In this document: in pieces, positions 1 to 8,599 of the stretch
Layout: each line of letters begins with the position of its first letter
Numbering within the stretch: the stretch's first letter is position 1
Origin: Clostridiales bacterium
GTDB taxonomy: Bacteria > Bacillota > Clostridia > Oscillospirales > Acutalibacteraceae
Direction: 5' to 3'
Assembly (NCBI GenBank): GCA_019418545.1
Contig: DYBQ01000023.1
Coordinates: 1-29,576, forward strand
Length of the DNA stretch: 29,576 nucleotides
Made by a program: the position numbers and the translations under genes
Notes under the pieces: model-generated
What the model was told of the DNA's origin: nothing
Database searches by the model: none
Seen by the model: only the letters and a program-made list of their open reading frames with translations

Positions 1-141
1 GTATTGTTTAAAATAAGATTATATAACGTTTCAATTTTTTATTTTTTTGGTCATTTTTCAAATCTCGTGCAAATCAATGCTATTCGTTGATTTTTTAAGA
101 ATAATAGAGATAATTTCCTTAAATCATCAAAATTGGATTTT

Positions 142-168
142 TTGTATTTTCTTTTGTTGTGCTATACT
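142..168 (+). promoter_or_regulatory. Possible sigma-A promoter of the GH127 gene
   Basis: TTGTAT (142-147) and TATACT (163-168) lie 15 bases apart upstream of the GH127 gene. The -10 is good but the spacing is short of the ideal 17, so the pairing is tentative. The rest of bases 1-247 is A+T-rich and holds no gene that I can support. Confidence 0.35.
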
Positions 169-208
169 ATGTACGATATGAGAGGGAAAATTGTGCGCTC
201 TCAAGATT

Positions 209-216
209 AAACGTTT
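209..216. promoter_or_regulatory. AAACGTTT palindrome, possible LacI-family operator core
   Basis: An 8-base perfect palindrome, AAACGTTT, lies between the putative -10 box and the ribosome site of the GH127 gene. LacI/GalR-family repressors of sugar genes often bind such A/T-flanked central-CG palindromes just downstream of a promoter. Only the palindrome is seen; no repressor gene is nearby. Confidence 0.25.
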
Positions 217-256
217 TACGATTCAGAAATTATAAAACTGCGAAAGGATGAAAGAC

Positions 257-2203
257 ATGCTGGACAACAAACTGCGCCCGCTTCCGCTTAAAACTATCCA
301 GATAAATGACAGTTACTGGAATAAGTACACAAAATTGGTTCCTGCTGTTATTATTCCCTACCAATGGGAAATTCTTAACGACCGCGTGACCGATGCCGCT
401 CCCAGTCACTGCTTAAAAAATTTCCGCATTGCCGCAGGAGAAGATGAGGGAGAACGTCTTGGCGCAGTCTTTCAGGATACGGACGTTGCAAAATGGTTGG
501 AAGCTGTTGCCTACAGTCTGGAAGTTACCCCCAATGCAGAACTGGAAAAAACTGCGGATGAGGTAATTGCACTGATTGGCCGTGCACAGTGCAGCGACGG
601 ATATATCAATACGTATTTTACCCTTCGGGAAAATGGACGCCGTTGGGAAAACCTTTCTATGGGACACGAATTATATACCGCAGGCCATTTGATTGAAGCT
701 GCAGTTGCCTATTATTATGCAACTGGTAAACGGGAATTTCTTGATATTATGAGCCGTTTTGCCGACCTTATTTGCAGAGAATTTGGTCCCGGCGAAAATC
801 AGCGTCACGGATATCCAGGCCATCAGGAAATTGAACTGGCTCTGGTAAAACTTTATCGCGCTACCGGTAACCGAACCTATTTGGAAACGGCTAAGTATTT
901 TATTGATACCCGTGGAGGCACTCCCAACTACTTTGAAGAGGAAATCCGCCGCCCCGGTTTCAAGGCAATTTATGATGAAGACAAGGAATATTTCCCTGCC
1001 TATTCCCAGTCTGACCGGCCAGTCCGTGAGCAGGATAAAGCAGAAGGCCATGCAGTACGTGCTGTATATATGTATTGCGCTATGGCTGACTTGGCTTATG
1101 AATATCAGGACGAAGAACTGCTAAAGCGCTGCGATATCCTATGGAATGACATTGTTGGAAAACAAATGTATCTGACCGGCAGCATTGGCTCCTGCTCAGT
1201 TTATGAGCGTTTTACTATTGACTATGATTTGCCTAATGATATCAACTATTCTGAAACCTGCGCTTCAATTGGGTTAGCTTTATTTGGTCTGCGTATGTCC
1301 CAGATTAAACGGGATGCCCGCTATCTCGATACCGTAGAGCGGGCTTTGTACAACACCGTCCGCAGTGGTATTTCTCTGGAAGGCAACCGTTACTTCTATG
1401 TCAATCCCTTGGAAGTATGGCCAGACAGCTGCCTGGAGCATTCCGCTAAAACTCATGTAAAACCTGTCCGTCAAAAGTGGTTTGATGTAGCCTGCTGCCC
1501 CACCAACGTGGCACGTACTCTCACCTCTTTGGGGCAATATATTTATTCTCGTGACGACAACGCTTTGTATGTTAACCTTTTCATTCAAAATCACACCGAT
1601 TTAGAGCTGGCCGGAAGCAAAGTATCCGTTTCCTTGGATACCGACTTCCCCAAAACCTCTTCCATGACTATGACTGTTCAGGCTGAAACGGCTTCCCGGT
1701 TCCCCCTGTACATTCGTATTCCCGGTTATGCCAAGAACTTTACCCTTCAGGTTAACGGGGAGACACAGGAATATCAGGTGGTTAACGGATTTGCCTGCAT
1801 AGACCGTGTATGGTCCAACGATAAAATTCAAATTTATTTTGATATGCCTGCTCATTTTGTCCGGGCCAACCCTCAGGTTCGTGCTGATTGCGGTAAAGTG
1901 GCTCTGGTTCGTGGTCCCGAAGTATACTGTCTGGAAGAAACCGACAATGGCAGCAACCTTGCTTCTGTTTTTGTAGATTCCTCTGCCGAAATTACAGAAG
2001 AATACCGTGATGACTTATTTGGAGGTTCAATGACCCTCCATTGCAAAGGTTCTCGTTTGAGTGAGTCTGGATGGCAAGACGGCGAATTGTACAAAGAAGC
2101 TGCTGCTCAGTATGAAGAAACCAACCTTACTTTTGTCCCCTATTGCTATTGGTGCAACCGTGAAACAGGTGAAATGATTGTCTGGATTCACAGCCGAGTT
2201 TAA
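257..2203 (+). CDS. GH127 beta-L-arabinofuranosidase-like glycoside hydrolase
   Basis: The protein is a full-length (about 648 residues) member of the DUF1680/GH127 family, whose characterised members release beta-L-arabinofuranose from arabinosylated plant glycans. In the family the zinc-site cysteines and a glutamate form the active centre; here they appear as SETC (Glu333, Cys335) and VACCPTN (Cys413, Cys414, the former the expected nucleophile), inside an (alpha/alpha)6 barrel. C-terminal beta-sandwich domains follow. There is no signal peptide, so it should act in the cytoplasm on imported oligosaccharides. An ATG at 248 is also in frame, but the ribosome site GAAAGGA (242-248) sits at proper distance only from the ATG at 257. 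The gene stands alone, with no transporter or other glycosidase beside it. The exact sugar specificity is inferred. Confidence 0.9.
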   Translation: MLDNKLRPLPLKTIQINDSYWNKYTKLVPAVIIPYQWEILNDRVTDAAPSHCLKNFRIAAGEDEGERLGAVFQDTDVAKWLEAVAYSLEVTPNAELEKTADEVIALIGRAQCSDGYINTYFTLRENGRRWENLSMGHELYTAGHLIEAAVAYYYATGKREFLDIMSRFADLICREFGPGENQRHGYPGHQEIELALVKLYRATGNRTYLETAKYFIDTRGGTPNYFEEEIRRPGFKAIYDEDKEYFPAYSQSDRPVREQDKAEGHAVRAVYMYCAMADLAYEYQDEELLKRCDILWNDIVGKQMYLTGSIGSCSVYERFTIDYDLPNDINYSETCASIGLALFGLRMSQIKRDARYLDTVERALYNTVRSGISLEGNRYFYVNPLEVWPDSCLEHSAKTHVKPVRQKWFDVACCPTNVARTLTSLGQYIYSRDDNALYVNLFIQNHTDLELAGSKVSVSLDTDFPKTSSMTMTVQAETASRFPLYIRIPGYAKNFTLQVNGETQEYQVVNGFACIDRVWSNDKIQIYFDMPAHFVRANPQVRADCGKVALVRGPEVYCLEETDNGSNLASVFVDSSAEITEEYRDDLFGGSMTLHCKGSRLSESGWQDGELYKEAAAQYEETNLTFVPYCYWCNRETGEMIVWIHSRV

Positions 2204-2230
2204 ATTTCCTTCTAAATCATATATAATTTC

Positions 2231-2275
2231 AAAAAAGGAGGCAACCATCTATTATGATGGCTGCCTCCTTTTTCT
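2231..2275. terminator. Bidirectional intrinsic terminator between GH127 and permease genes
   Basis: Arms 2232-2243 (AAAAAGGAGGCA) and 2262-2273 (TGCCTCCTTTTT) pair perfectly and the stem continues with CCATC/GATGG. It is flanked by A and T runs on both sides, so it can end transcription of both convergent genes. Confidence 0.9.
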
Positions 2276-2294
2276 TGCTTTTTTCACTTTTCCA

Positions 2295-5200
2295 TCAATC
2301 CACAGATTTGAGGGATTCTACCATACTGATTTTCCTAAGCTTTCTCTCCATTACCAGATTTACCAAAACCGAGAATAGCATTGTCAACAGGAACGACCAT
2401 ACATAACTCAGTGGTTTAATGGTACGTCCAAACATCACCATGTCCACTTCCACTGTATTGATGACAAAAATATGCAGTACAATTCCAAGCAACAACCCTA
2501 CTAGGCAGCCTAATAATGTCAGCATCATGGTTTCCCGATATACATACATGCTTACTTCCCTGTCATAAAATCCTAGGACTTTAATAGTCGCAATTTCCCG
2601 CTGCCGCTCGGTTACGTTGATATTTGTCAGGTTATACAGCACAATAAAGGCCAGCATTCCGGCACAGAAAATTAGAATCAGCACCACATAATTCATGCTT
2701 TGCAGCATATCACCAAATGCCTCCCGAGTATCTTCTGAGAAGGAAACTAGTGTAACATGCTCATTCTGTAAAAGCGCATCAGATGCCGCTTCCCGGTCGT
2801 CCCCGGTAAAAACTCCCAACACCTGATTGATTTGCTGTCTGCCAAAGGTATCCTCATAAACCTGTGGCCCCATATAAATATAGTGGTACACATACTGCTC
2901 GCAAACTCCAGTTACCGTAACATCTCTCCAACGGTCTCCCACTTTTACCCGCAACGTATCCCCTATTCCAGCACCAGTAATTTGGGAAAGCTTTTCACTC
3001 AATATAACACTGTCATCATCAAAAGCTACCGAATCATGCCCTGACCGGGTACGGAAATCTACCAGCTCTGTAAAAGCCTGGCTGTCCTGCGGTGACTGTA
3101 CATAAATACTAACCGTATCCCCATTGGAATCTGTTACCTCTCCTGACTGCTGTACCGCAAATACCGGCTCTTCCAGCCAATTATCTATCACACTCTGCAC
3201 ATCTTCAGGCTGGGTATCGTCTTCCAATGTTACAGTTGTATCATACCGATACAGCTGCCCATATTGAATATCCAAAATATCCGAAATAGAATCCCGTACT
3301 CCAAACCCAGTCACCAAAAGTGCCGTACATCCTGCAATTCCGGCCATGGTCATAATCAAACGGCGCTTATAAAGGAACAGGTTACGTGCCGTTACCTTAT
3401 GAGTAAACGAAAGTCGTTTCCAAATGGGAGTCACCCGCTCTAACAAAATCCGTTTTCCAGCCTTGGGGGACTTGGGCAGCATCAAGGATGCAGGAACTTC
3501 CCGCAAAGCGCTCCAACAGGCAGAAAATGTGGCGCCCATCGTACACACCAGCAAAACTGCAACCGAAATCAGTGCATATCCAACACGATAAGGAGCAATC
3601 ATATTGGGCCCAGAATATACAATTTGATATGCCGACCAAACTACTTGCGGCAACACCTGAAATCCAATCAACGGACCAACCAGACATCCCAAAAGGGTAG
3701 CGGCACCTGCATAAAACAGATATTTAAAAGCAATCCTGCCTTTTGTATATCCCAGCGCCTTATAAGTACCGATAATCACCCGCTCCTCTTCCACCATACG
3801 GGTCATGGTAGTCAATGCTACTAATGCTGCTACCAAAAAGAATATCACCGGAAACACTGTAGACAGAGCATCCATACGGTTGGCATCATTTTTAAAGCTG
3901 ACAAACCCCATATTGGCTCCCCTATCCAGTACATACCATTGAGCGGTTTCAATATCGTTAATTTCCTGCTGGGCGTCGTCAATTTTGTTTTGTGCTTCCT
4001 GCAGCTCTTTGTCCGCCTCGGCTTTTTGCGTTTCATATTCAGCCTTGCCTTCTTCCAGCTGCTGTTCGCCTTCTGCAATCTCTTTTTCAGATTCTTCCAG
4101 CTTTTTCTCGTTAGCTTCTAATTCTGCCCATCCAGCATCAATTTCCGCCTGACCTTCTTCCAGCTTTTTCTTATTTTCATCGATTTCTGCCTGACCTTCT
4201 TCCAGTTCGGCCGCCGCTTCATCAAGCTGTTTCTGCCCGTCTTCCAACTGAGCATTTACCAAAGCTTCCTGTTCGGCCAGTTCTTTTTCCCCCTCGGCCA
4301 GCGCAGCCTCGCCCTCTTCAACTGTTTTCTGTTGGGTTTGAACTTCATCATTGGCCTTATTCCAAGTCTCCTTGGCTTTTTCTAATGTTTCCCGCAGGGA
4401 TTCTGCTTCTTCCGTCATCCCTGCATCCTCCAAACTTTGAATTTGCTCTTCCAAAGTCTCAATCCAGGCTTCCGTTTCGGTCAAGGCTGCCTGTGCTAAT
4501 GCAAGCTTTTGTTTTCCATCCTCCAGGGTTTGTCGATTTTCCTCTATTTCTTTCCGTGCCTCTTCAAACTCTTGCTCTGCCTGCTGTTTTTGGGTATTAA
4601 AAGATTGCAGCTCATTATCATATTGATATTGTCCCCAACGCAATTCCCACTGGGCTTGCGTTAATTCTTCTTGCCCTTTATCCAGTTCCTCCTGGGCCTC
4701 TTCCAGTTGCTGTTTTCCGTCTTCCAGTGCTTTTTTTCCATCTTCCAGTTCTTTTTTCCCGTCTTCCAGCTGTTTCTCACTATCTTTCAGTTTCTGTTCT
4801 GCTTCTTCCAGTTGTGCCTGTGCTTCAGACTTTTTTTCGTCGAGCTCTTTCTGAGCATCATCTAACTCTTTCTGGGCGTCGCCTTTAATTTCATCGGTTC
4901 GTACAACGGTACGCTCTTCCCCCAATTCCTCCAGACGTTCCTGCACTTCATCCACAACTTCATCATATTTGGCTCCAAAAGAATCCAATTCTTTAACATC
5001 AGAAACTGTCGCAAAAATTTCTGTATATGCCTCCTGGTCAAAAGCAGTTTCTGGTACATAAGCATACATATCCAGCTGCCCATTCCCTACGGCAGTGGAG
5101 CCAATGGTAAATGACACATAATAGGAAGATTTGACCAGCCCCACTACTGTAAGCTCAGTTTCTTTCAAACCTCCAGTTTCGCTGTCTTCCTGCTGAACCG

Positions 5201-5690
5201 TAATCGTTTTCCCCACTGGTGACTCATCCATCTCTTCAGACTGTCTTGTCCCCAATACACATTCATTATCCGCTTGGGGCCACCGGCCTTCGAGAAGCAC
5301 AGGATGGTTAATATAGTTTTCGTTTTCTTCCGAAGTGTCTTCCGGCAAACTGTGAAAACGAGTGGAAAGCTCTTTCCCATCCAAAACCACAGAAGTATCC
5401 AGCTGATACCCTGGCATCACACCCGCAATTCCTTCTATTTCTTTAACAGCCTGTACATCATCATCTGTCAAACCCAGTGTGGATAAAATTTGAATATCCA
5501 TCATGTTGGAATCATCTGCATATTGGTCGACTGTGTCCCGCATATCGGGACCACAAGAAAGAAGTCCGCAGAAAAAGCCTGCGCCCAACGCGACAATTCC
5601 AAAAATCGCCAAAAAACGGCTCCTGGATTTCCACACGGCTCGCAGCATATCTTTGGACGCTGCTGAAACACCCCGTTTCTTTTTTGCCAT
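2295..5690 (-). CDS. FtsX-like ABC transporter permease with long periplasmic-side coiled coil
   Basis: This 1131-residue membrane protein has a duplicated FtsX/MacB-type permease plan. An N-terminal membrane helix (about residues 25-46) is followed by an extracellular domain, then by a roughly 320-residue Glu/Lys/Gln-rich coiled coil (about 265-590) with recurring LEDGKKELE and LEEGQAEID units. A first FtsX domain (about 610-735) with three helices follows, then a second extracellular domain and a C-terminal FtsX domain (about 1005-1110). It pairs with the ATPase encoded just upstream; the ATPase stop and this ATG overlap as TAATG, implying translational coupling. A GTG two codons earlier is closer to the ribosome site AAAGGA than is usual, so ATG at 5690 is preferred. 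Such permeases serve export, lipid or lipoprotein extraction, or mechanotransmission; the substrate here is unknown. Confidence 0.9.
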   Translation of the reverse strand: MAKKKRGVSAASKDMLRAVWKSRSRFLAIFGIVALGAGFFCGLLSCGPDMRDTVDQYADDSNMMDIQILSTLGLTDDDVQAVKEIEGIAGVMPGYQLDTSVVLDGKELSTRFHSLPEDTSEENENYINHPVLLEGRWPQADNECVLGTRQSEEMDESPVGKTITVQQEDSETGGLKETELTVVGLVKSSYYVSFTIGSTAVGNGQLDMYAYVPETAFDQEAYTEIFATVSDVKELDSFGAKYDEVVDEVQERLEELGEERTVVRTDEIKGDAQKELDDAQKELDEKKSEAQAQLEEAEQKLKDSEKQLEDGKKELEDGKKALEDGKQQLEEAQEELDKGQEELTQAQWELRWGQYQYDNELQSFNTQKQQAEQEFEEARKEIEENRQTLEDGKQKLALAQAALTETEAWIETLEEQIQSLEDAGMTEEAESLRETLEKAKETWNKANDEVQTQQKTVEEGEAALAEGEKELAEQEALVNAQLEDGQKQLDEAAAELEEGQAEIDENKKKLEEGQAEIDAGWAELEANEKKLEESEKEIAEGEQQLEEGKAEYETQKAEADKELQEAQNKIDDAQQEINDIETAQWYVLDRGANMGFVSFKNDANRMDALSTVFPVIFFLVAALVALTTMTRMVEEERVIIGTYKALGYTKGRIAFKYLFYAGAATLLGCLVGPLIGFQVLPQVVWSAYQIVYSGPNMIAPYRVGYALISVAVLLVCTMGATFSACWSALREVPASLMLPKSPKAGKRILLERVTPIWKRLSFTHKVTARNLFLYKRRLIMTMAGIAGCTALLVTGFGVRDSISDILDIQYGQLYRYDTTVTLEDDTQPEDVQSVIDNWLEEPVFAVQQSGEVTDSNGDTVSIYVQSPQDSQAFTELVDFRTRSGHDSVAFDDDSVILSEKLSQITGAGIGDTLRVKVGDRWRDVTVTGVCEQYVYHYIYMGPQVYEDTFGRQQINQVLGVFTGDDREAASDALLQNEHVTLVSFSEDTREAFGDMLQSMNYVVLILIFCAGMLAFIVLYNLTNINVTERQREIATIKVLGFYDREVSMYVYRETMMLTLLGCLVGLLLGIVLHIFVINTVEVDMVMFGRTIKPLSYVWSFLLTMLFSVLVNLVMERKLRKISMVESLKSVD
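3925..4895 (-). repeat. Degenerate heptad-like repeat region encoding the permease coiled coil
   Basis: The DNA repeats variants of a short unit of the kind CTTCCAGTTCTTTTTTCC. This yields tandem peptide units such as LEDGKKELEDGKKALEDGK. Units vary in length and sequence, so it is an old, diverged repeat array rather than a recent expansion. Boundaries are approximate. Confidence 0.75.
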
Positions 5691-6391
5691 TACCACTCAA
5701 TCCTTTCTGCCGAAAGCGGTGCTTCATTCCGAGTCATTTCCAGCACACGCCCACTTTTAATACGAATCACACGGTCAGCCATAGCAGTAAACGCTTGGTT
5801 GTGGGTAATGACAATCACGGTTTTTCCGGTATTTCGGCAGGTATCCTGCAGAAGCTTTAAAATATTTTTTCCTGTCACATAGTCCAAAGCACCTGTCGGT
5901 TCATCACACAGCAGCAGCTTGGGATTTTTGGCCAGTGCTCGGGCAATGGCTACTCTCTGCTGTTCACCACCGGAAAGCTGGGATGGAAAATTTTTCATTC
6001 TTTCTTCCAAACCCACAAGCCGCAATGCTTCTTCTGCATCCATAGGATTTCGACAAATTTGAGAGGCCAGTTCTACATTTTCCAGTGCTGTGAGGTTTTG
6101 CACCAGGTTATAAAACTGAAACACAAATCCTACATCATACCGACGGTACTCCGTCAACTTTTTGGAGGAATAGGCGCTGACCTCTTCGCCATCCAAAAAA
6201 ATTTTTCCTCCAGAGCAGGTATCAATGCCGCCCAGAATATTTAAAACCGTGGTTTTTCCGGCGCCGCTGGGTCCCACGATAACAACAAACTCCCCCTGCT
6301 CCACCTCAAAATTCACGCCATCGGCGGCAGCAATCCGTTGTCCGCCCATCTGGTAGTACTTGGTTACATTTTTAAATTCTACAAAAGCCAT
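5690..6391 (-). CDS. ABC transporter ATP-binding protein (MacB/LolD type)
   Basis: This 233-residue cytoplasmic ATPase shows the full set of ABC motifs: Walker A GPSGAGKTT, Q-loop region FVFQFYNL, signature LSGGEQQR, Walker B LLLCDEPTGALD and H-loop ITHN. The FYNL and LTALENVEL segments are typical of ATPases that work with FtsX-type permeases (MacB, LolD, FtsE). It should power the permease encoded directly downstream, whose start codon overlaps this stop. A ribosome site, GGAGG, precedes the ATG by a normal distance. The pair lacks an adjacent two-component system or accessory fusion protein, so the cargo cannot be told from context. Confidence 0.95.
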   Translation of the reverse strand: MAFVEFKNVTKYYQMGGQRIAAADGVNFEVEQGEFVVIVGPSGAGKTTVLNILGGIDTCSGGKIFLDGEEVSAYSSKKLTEYRRYDVGFVFQFYNLVQNLTALENVELASQICRNPMDAEEALRLVGLEERMKNFPSQLSGGEQQRVAIARALAKNPKLLLCDEPTGALDYVTGKNILKLLQDTCRNTGKTVIVITHNQAFTAMADRVIRIKSGRVLEMTRNEAPLSAERIEW

Positions 6392-6436
6392 TTTTCTAAC
6401 CTCCGTTGCCGCCCAGACGATGTATGTTTTAGTAAC

Positions 6437-6465
6437 AGTATAACGGTCTTTTGTGAATAAATCTA
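6437..6465 (-). promoter_or_regulatory. Possible promoter of the ABC ATPase-permease operon
   Basis: On the minus strand TAGATT and TATACT are separated by 17 bases, 46 bases upstream of the ATPase start. The -10 is good; the -35 matches the consensus at only three positions. Confidence 0.4.
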
Positions 6466-6500
6466 TGGTTTTTATGAAGTTCTTCTAAAAAACACCTTCT

Positions 6501-6537
6501 AAAAAAAAGCGCCCGGGGAAATCATCCAACCGAGCGC
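6501..6537 (-). terminator. Intrinsic terminator after cysK
   Basis: Read on the minus strand, GCGCTCGG pairs with CCGGGCGC (one G-U pair) and is followed by eight T residues. It closes the AraC-MarR-Nudix-CysK transcription unit. Confidence 0.85.
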
Positions 6538-6546
6538 AAAAACATA

Positions 6547-7476
6547 TTATGATTCGCTAAAAAGTGCAGTAGAAAGATATCGTTCTCCAGTATCCGGCAG
6601 TAAAACCACCACATGCTTTCCTGCATTTTCGGGTTCACCTGCCACAACAGTTGCTGCCCAAAGAGCGGCACCCGAACTGATTCCTGCCAAAAAGCCTTCA
6701 GTTTTGGCCAGCTTGCGGCACGCTTCATAGGCATTTTCCGTTGTAACCGTTATTAACCGGTCACACACTTTTGCATTATAATTTTTAGGGACAAAATTAG
6801 CCCCAATCCCCTGTAATCCATGTGGCCCCGCAACTCCACGGCTCAGCAGTGGGGAATCCTCCGGCTCCACACCAATCACCTGGACTTTTGGATTCTGTTT
6901 CTTTAAATAGCCGCCAACACCACTCAATGTTCCTCCTGTACCAATCCCGGCTATAAAAATATCCACCTTTCCTTCTGTATCTTTCCAAATTTCAGGCCCG
7001 GTAGTTTTTTCGTGAGCCTGTGGGTTTGCCGGGTTATCGAACTGTCCGGCAAGAAATGCCCCTGGAATTTCCTTTGCTAACTCCTGTGCTTTTTCCACGG
7101 CTCCCTGCATCCCTTTTGCGCCAGGCGTCAGCACCAGTTTAGCGCCATAGGCAGCCAGCAGCTTTCTGCGCTCCATACTCATTGTTTCCGGCATGGTCAA
7201 AATCACTTGATATCCTCTGGAAGCGGCCACACAAGCAAGGCCTATTCCTGTGTTGCCACTGGTTGGCTCGATAATCACAGAGCCTTCTTGTAAAAGCCCT
7301 TTCTCCTCTGCATCCAAAATCATATTCAATCCCACACGGTCCTTTACGCTTCCGGCAGGGTTAAACGCTTCCAGCTTTGCCAAAACCGGCACCTGTAAGC
7401 CATACACTGCGCTATATCTTCCTAACTCCAGCAAAGGCGTGTTCCCAATTAATTCCGGTAAACTCTTATAAACCAT
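6547..7476 (-). CDS. cysK: Cysteine synthase (O-acetylserine sulfhydrylase)
   Basis: This PLP-dependent fold-type II enzyme makes L-cysteine from O-acetylserine and sulfide. The N-terminus (VYKSLPELIGNTPL) is that of CysK. The PLP lysine is Lys45 in NPAGSVKDR, TSGNTG is the substrate/phosphate loop, and GTGGTLSGVG binds the cofactor phosphate. The length of 309 residues is normal. In-frame GTG codons exist upstream (7491 and 7485), but family alignment points to the ATG at 7476; ribosome site AAAGGTGG lies 11 bases away, a little long. It is the last gene of a unit with AraC, MarR and Nudix genes, and no serine acetyltransferase (cysE) is present in the window. O-acetylserine use is inferred; cystathionine-synthase-like relatives are possible. 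Confidence 0.92.
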   Translation of the reverse strand: MVYKSLPELIGNTPLLELGRYSAVYGLQVPVLAKLEAFNPAGSVKDRVGLNMILDAEEKGLLQEGSVIIEPTSGNTGIGLACVAASRGYQVILTMPETMSMERRKLLAAYGAKLVLTPGAKGMQGAVEKAQELAKEIPGAFLAGQFDNPANPQAHEKTTGPEIWKDTEGKVDIFIAGIGTGGTLSGVGGYLKKQNPKVQVIGVEPEDSPLLSRGVAGPHGLQGIGANFVPKNYNAKVCDRLITVTTENAYEACRKLAKTEGFLAGISSGAALWAATVVAGEPENAGKHVVVLLPDTGERYLSTALFSES

Positions 7477-7572
7477 GATACACACAGCCACCTTTCTTGA
7501 ACAAAATAAAATCAGCCTGGCTTAATCAATATGGAAAAAACTCTTTCATCATCCTCTCCCAATATCATCGGG

Positions 7573-8124
7573 TTATTCGGGCATAATAGATGATTCTATT
7601 TTTCCTTCACCATTCGACTCTTTCCAAGCCCCTAAAATGCCTTTCCATGCAGGATGCGCTATCATTTCTCCCGATTGAAGCATTGCCATCACTTCCTCGG
7701 CATCCACCCATTTGGCATCCTTTACTTCAGATTCTTGCAAACAAAGCGTTGCTAGCGGCTCTTTTCTTTCGATAATCCACCAATCATCAAAACAGTCAGC
7801 ATAAATCATGGTAAGCCTAGGCAGCTTTCCGCTTAGGGATAAAGAAACCCCGAGTTCTTCCCGAATTTCCCGCTCTGCCGCCTGCCGGCTGGTTTCTCCC
7901 GCCAACACAGAGCCGCCTACAGAAACATCCCATTTTCCAGGCCAGGACTTTTTCCAAATTTGACGTTGCTGTATCAGTAGTTTTCCTTCCCAAAAAATAC
8001 AAATATGAACTACCTGATGAAATGTGCCCGGCGGCAATGCAGTTCCTCTTGGGTGAGTCTTTCCAATGGGGATTCGATTTTCGTTGAGCAAATCCCAATC
8101 TTCCTTTTCTTCCAGCCACACCAT
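7573..8124 (-). CDS. Nudix hydrolase (YfcD / IPP-isomerase-like subgroup)
   Basis: The complete Nudix box is present, with GGSVLAGE, then REIREELGV after the usual spacing; its glutamates bind the metal used to cleave nucleoside-diphosphate-X bonds. The N-terminal EDWDLLNENRIPIGKTHPRG resembles the start of the YfcD and IPP isomerase-like Nudix proteins. The true isomerase active-site cysteine pattern is not evident, so hydrolase is the safer call. An in-frame ATG at 8193 would overlap the MarR gene; the ATG at 8124 has a strong ribosome site, AAAGGGGG, at seven bases and gives a normal 183-residue protein. Its substrate is unknown. It sits 13 bases downstream of marR and is probably co-transcribed with it. 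Confidence 0.88.
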   Translation of the reverse strand: MVWLEEKEDWDLLNENRIPIGKTHPRGTALPPGTFHQVVHICIFWEGKLLIQQRQIWKKSWPGKWDVSVGGSVLAGETSRQAAEREIREELGVSLSLSGKLPRLTMIYADCFDDWWIIERKEPLATLCLQESEVKDAKWVDAEEVMAMLQSGEMIAHPAWKGILGAWKESNGEGKIESSIMPE

Positions 8125-8137
8125 CGAAAATCCCCCT

Positions 8138-8596
8138 TTATGTGCCAGAGTCCCGTCGAAAAAATCCTGCAATTGCTTCCAACGATTTTGCAAACACCGC
8201 CGCTTCTTCTGGGGTAAGCACCTCCAGCACAGCCTGAATCATTTTTTGATGAAATTCTTCATGAAAGCGATTGGCTTCTCTTCCCTCGTCAGTTACCATC
8301 AATCTTACAATTCTTTTATCTCTCTCATCTCTGCGGCGATATAAATATCCCTTTCGCTCTAACACCTTTACTGCAGCAGATAAAGTTCCGGCCGTCACAC
8401 CAAGACTTCTGGCAATTTCCGTACTGCTGTTCTCTCCGTCTCCCCGTTTTTCGGCACGACACACTGCTTCAATTACATGGATTTCCCTTGATGAAAGGTT
8501 TGGAAATCCTCCCGATGAAATAGCCTCGTCTTCTCTGCGAAGGACTTCGTGAAACACCTCCACCAGAAACTGGTTCATAATTTTTTCCTGACCCAT
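8138..8596 (-). CDS. MarR family transcriptional regulator
   Basis: This 152-residue protein has the MarR winged-helix layout. N- and C-terminal dimerisation helices flank the recognition region SSTEIARSLGVTAGTLSAAVKVLERKGYL, and the wing carries the family signature RRRDERDKR with the conserved D-R pair, followed by LMVTDEGRE. It begins three bases after the AraC gene stop and its ribosome site (AGGAAG) lies in that gene's end, so the two regulators are made together. It likely controls its own operon or nearby genes in response to a small molecule, but no operator could be assigned from a single site. Confidence 0.92.
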   Translation of the reverse strand: MGQEKIMNQFLVEVFHEVLRREDEAISSGGFPNLSSREIHVIEAVCRAEKRGDGENSSTEIARSLGVTAGTLSAAVKVLERKGYLYRRRDERDKRIVRLMVTDEGREANRFHEEFHQKMIQAVLEVLTPEEAAVFAKSLEAIAGFFRRDSGT

Positions 8597-8599
8597 ATC

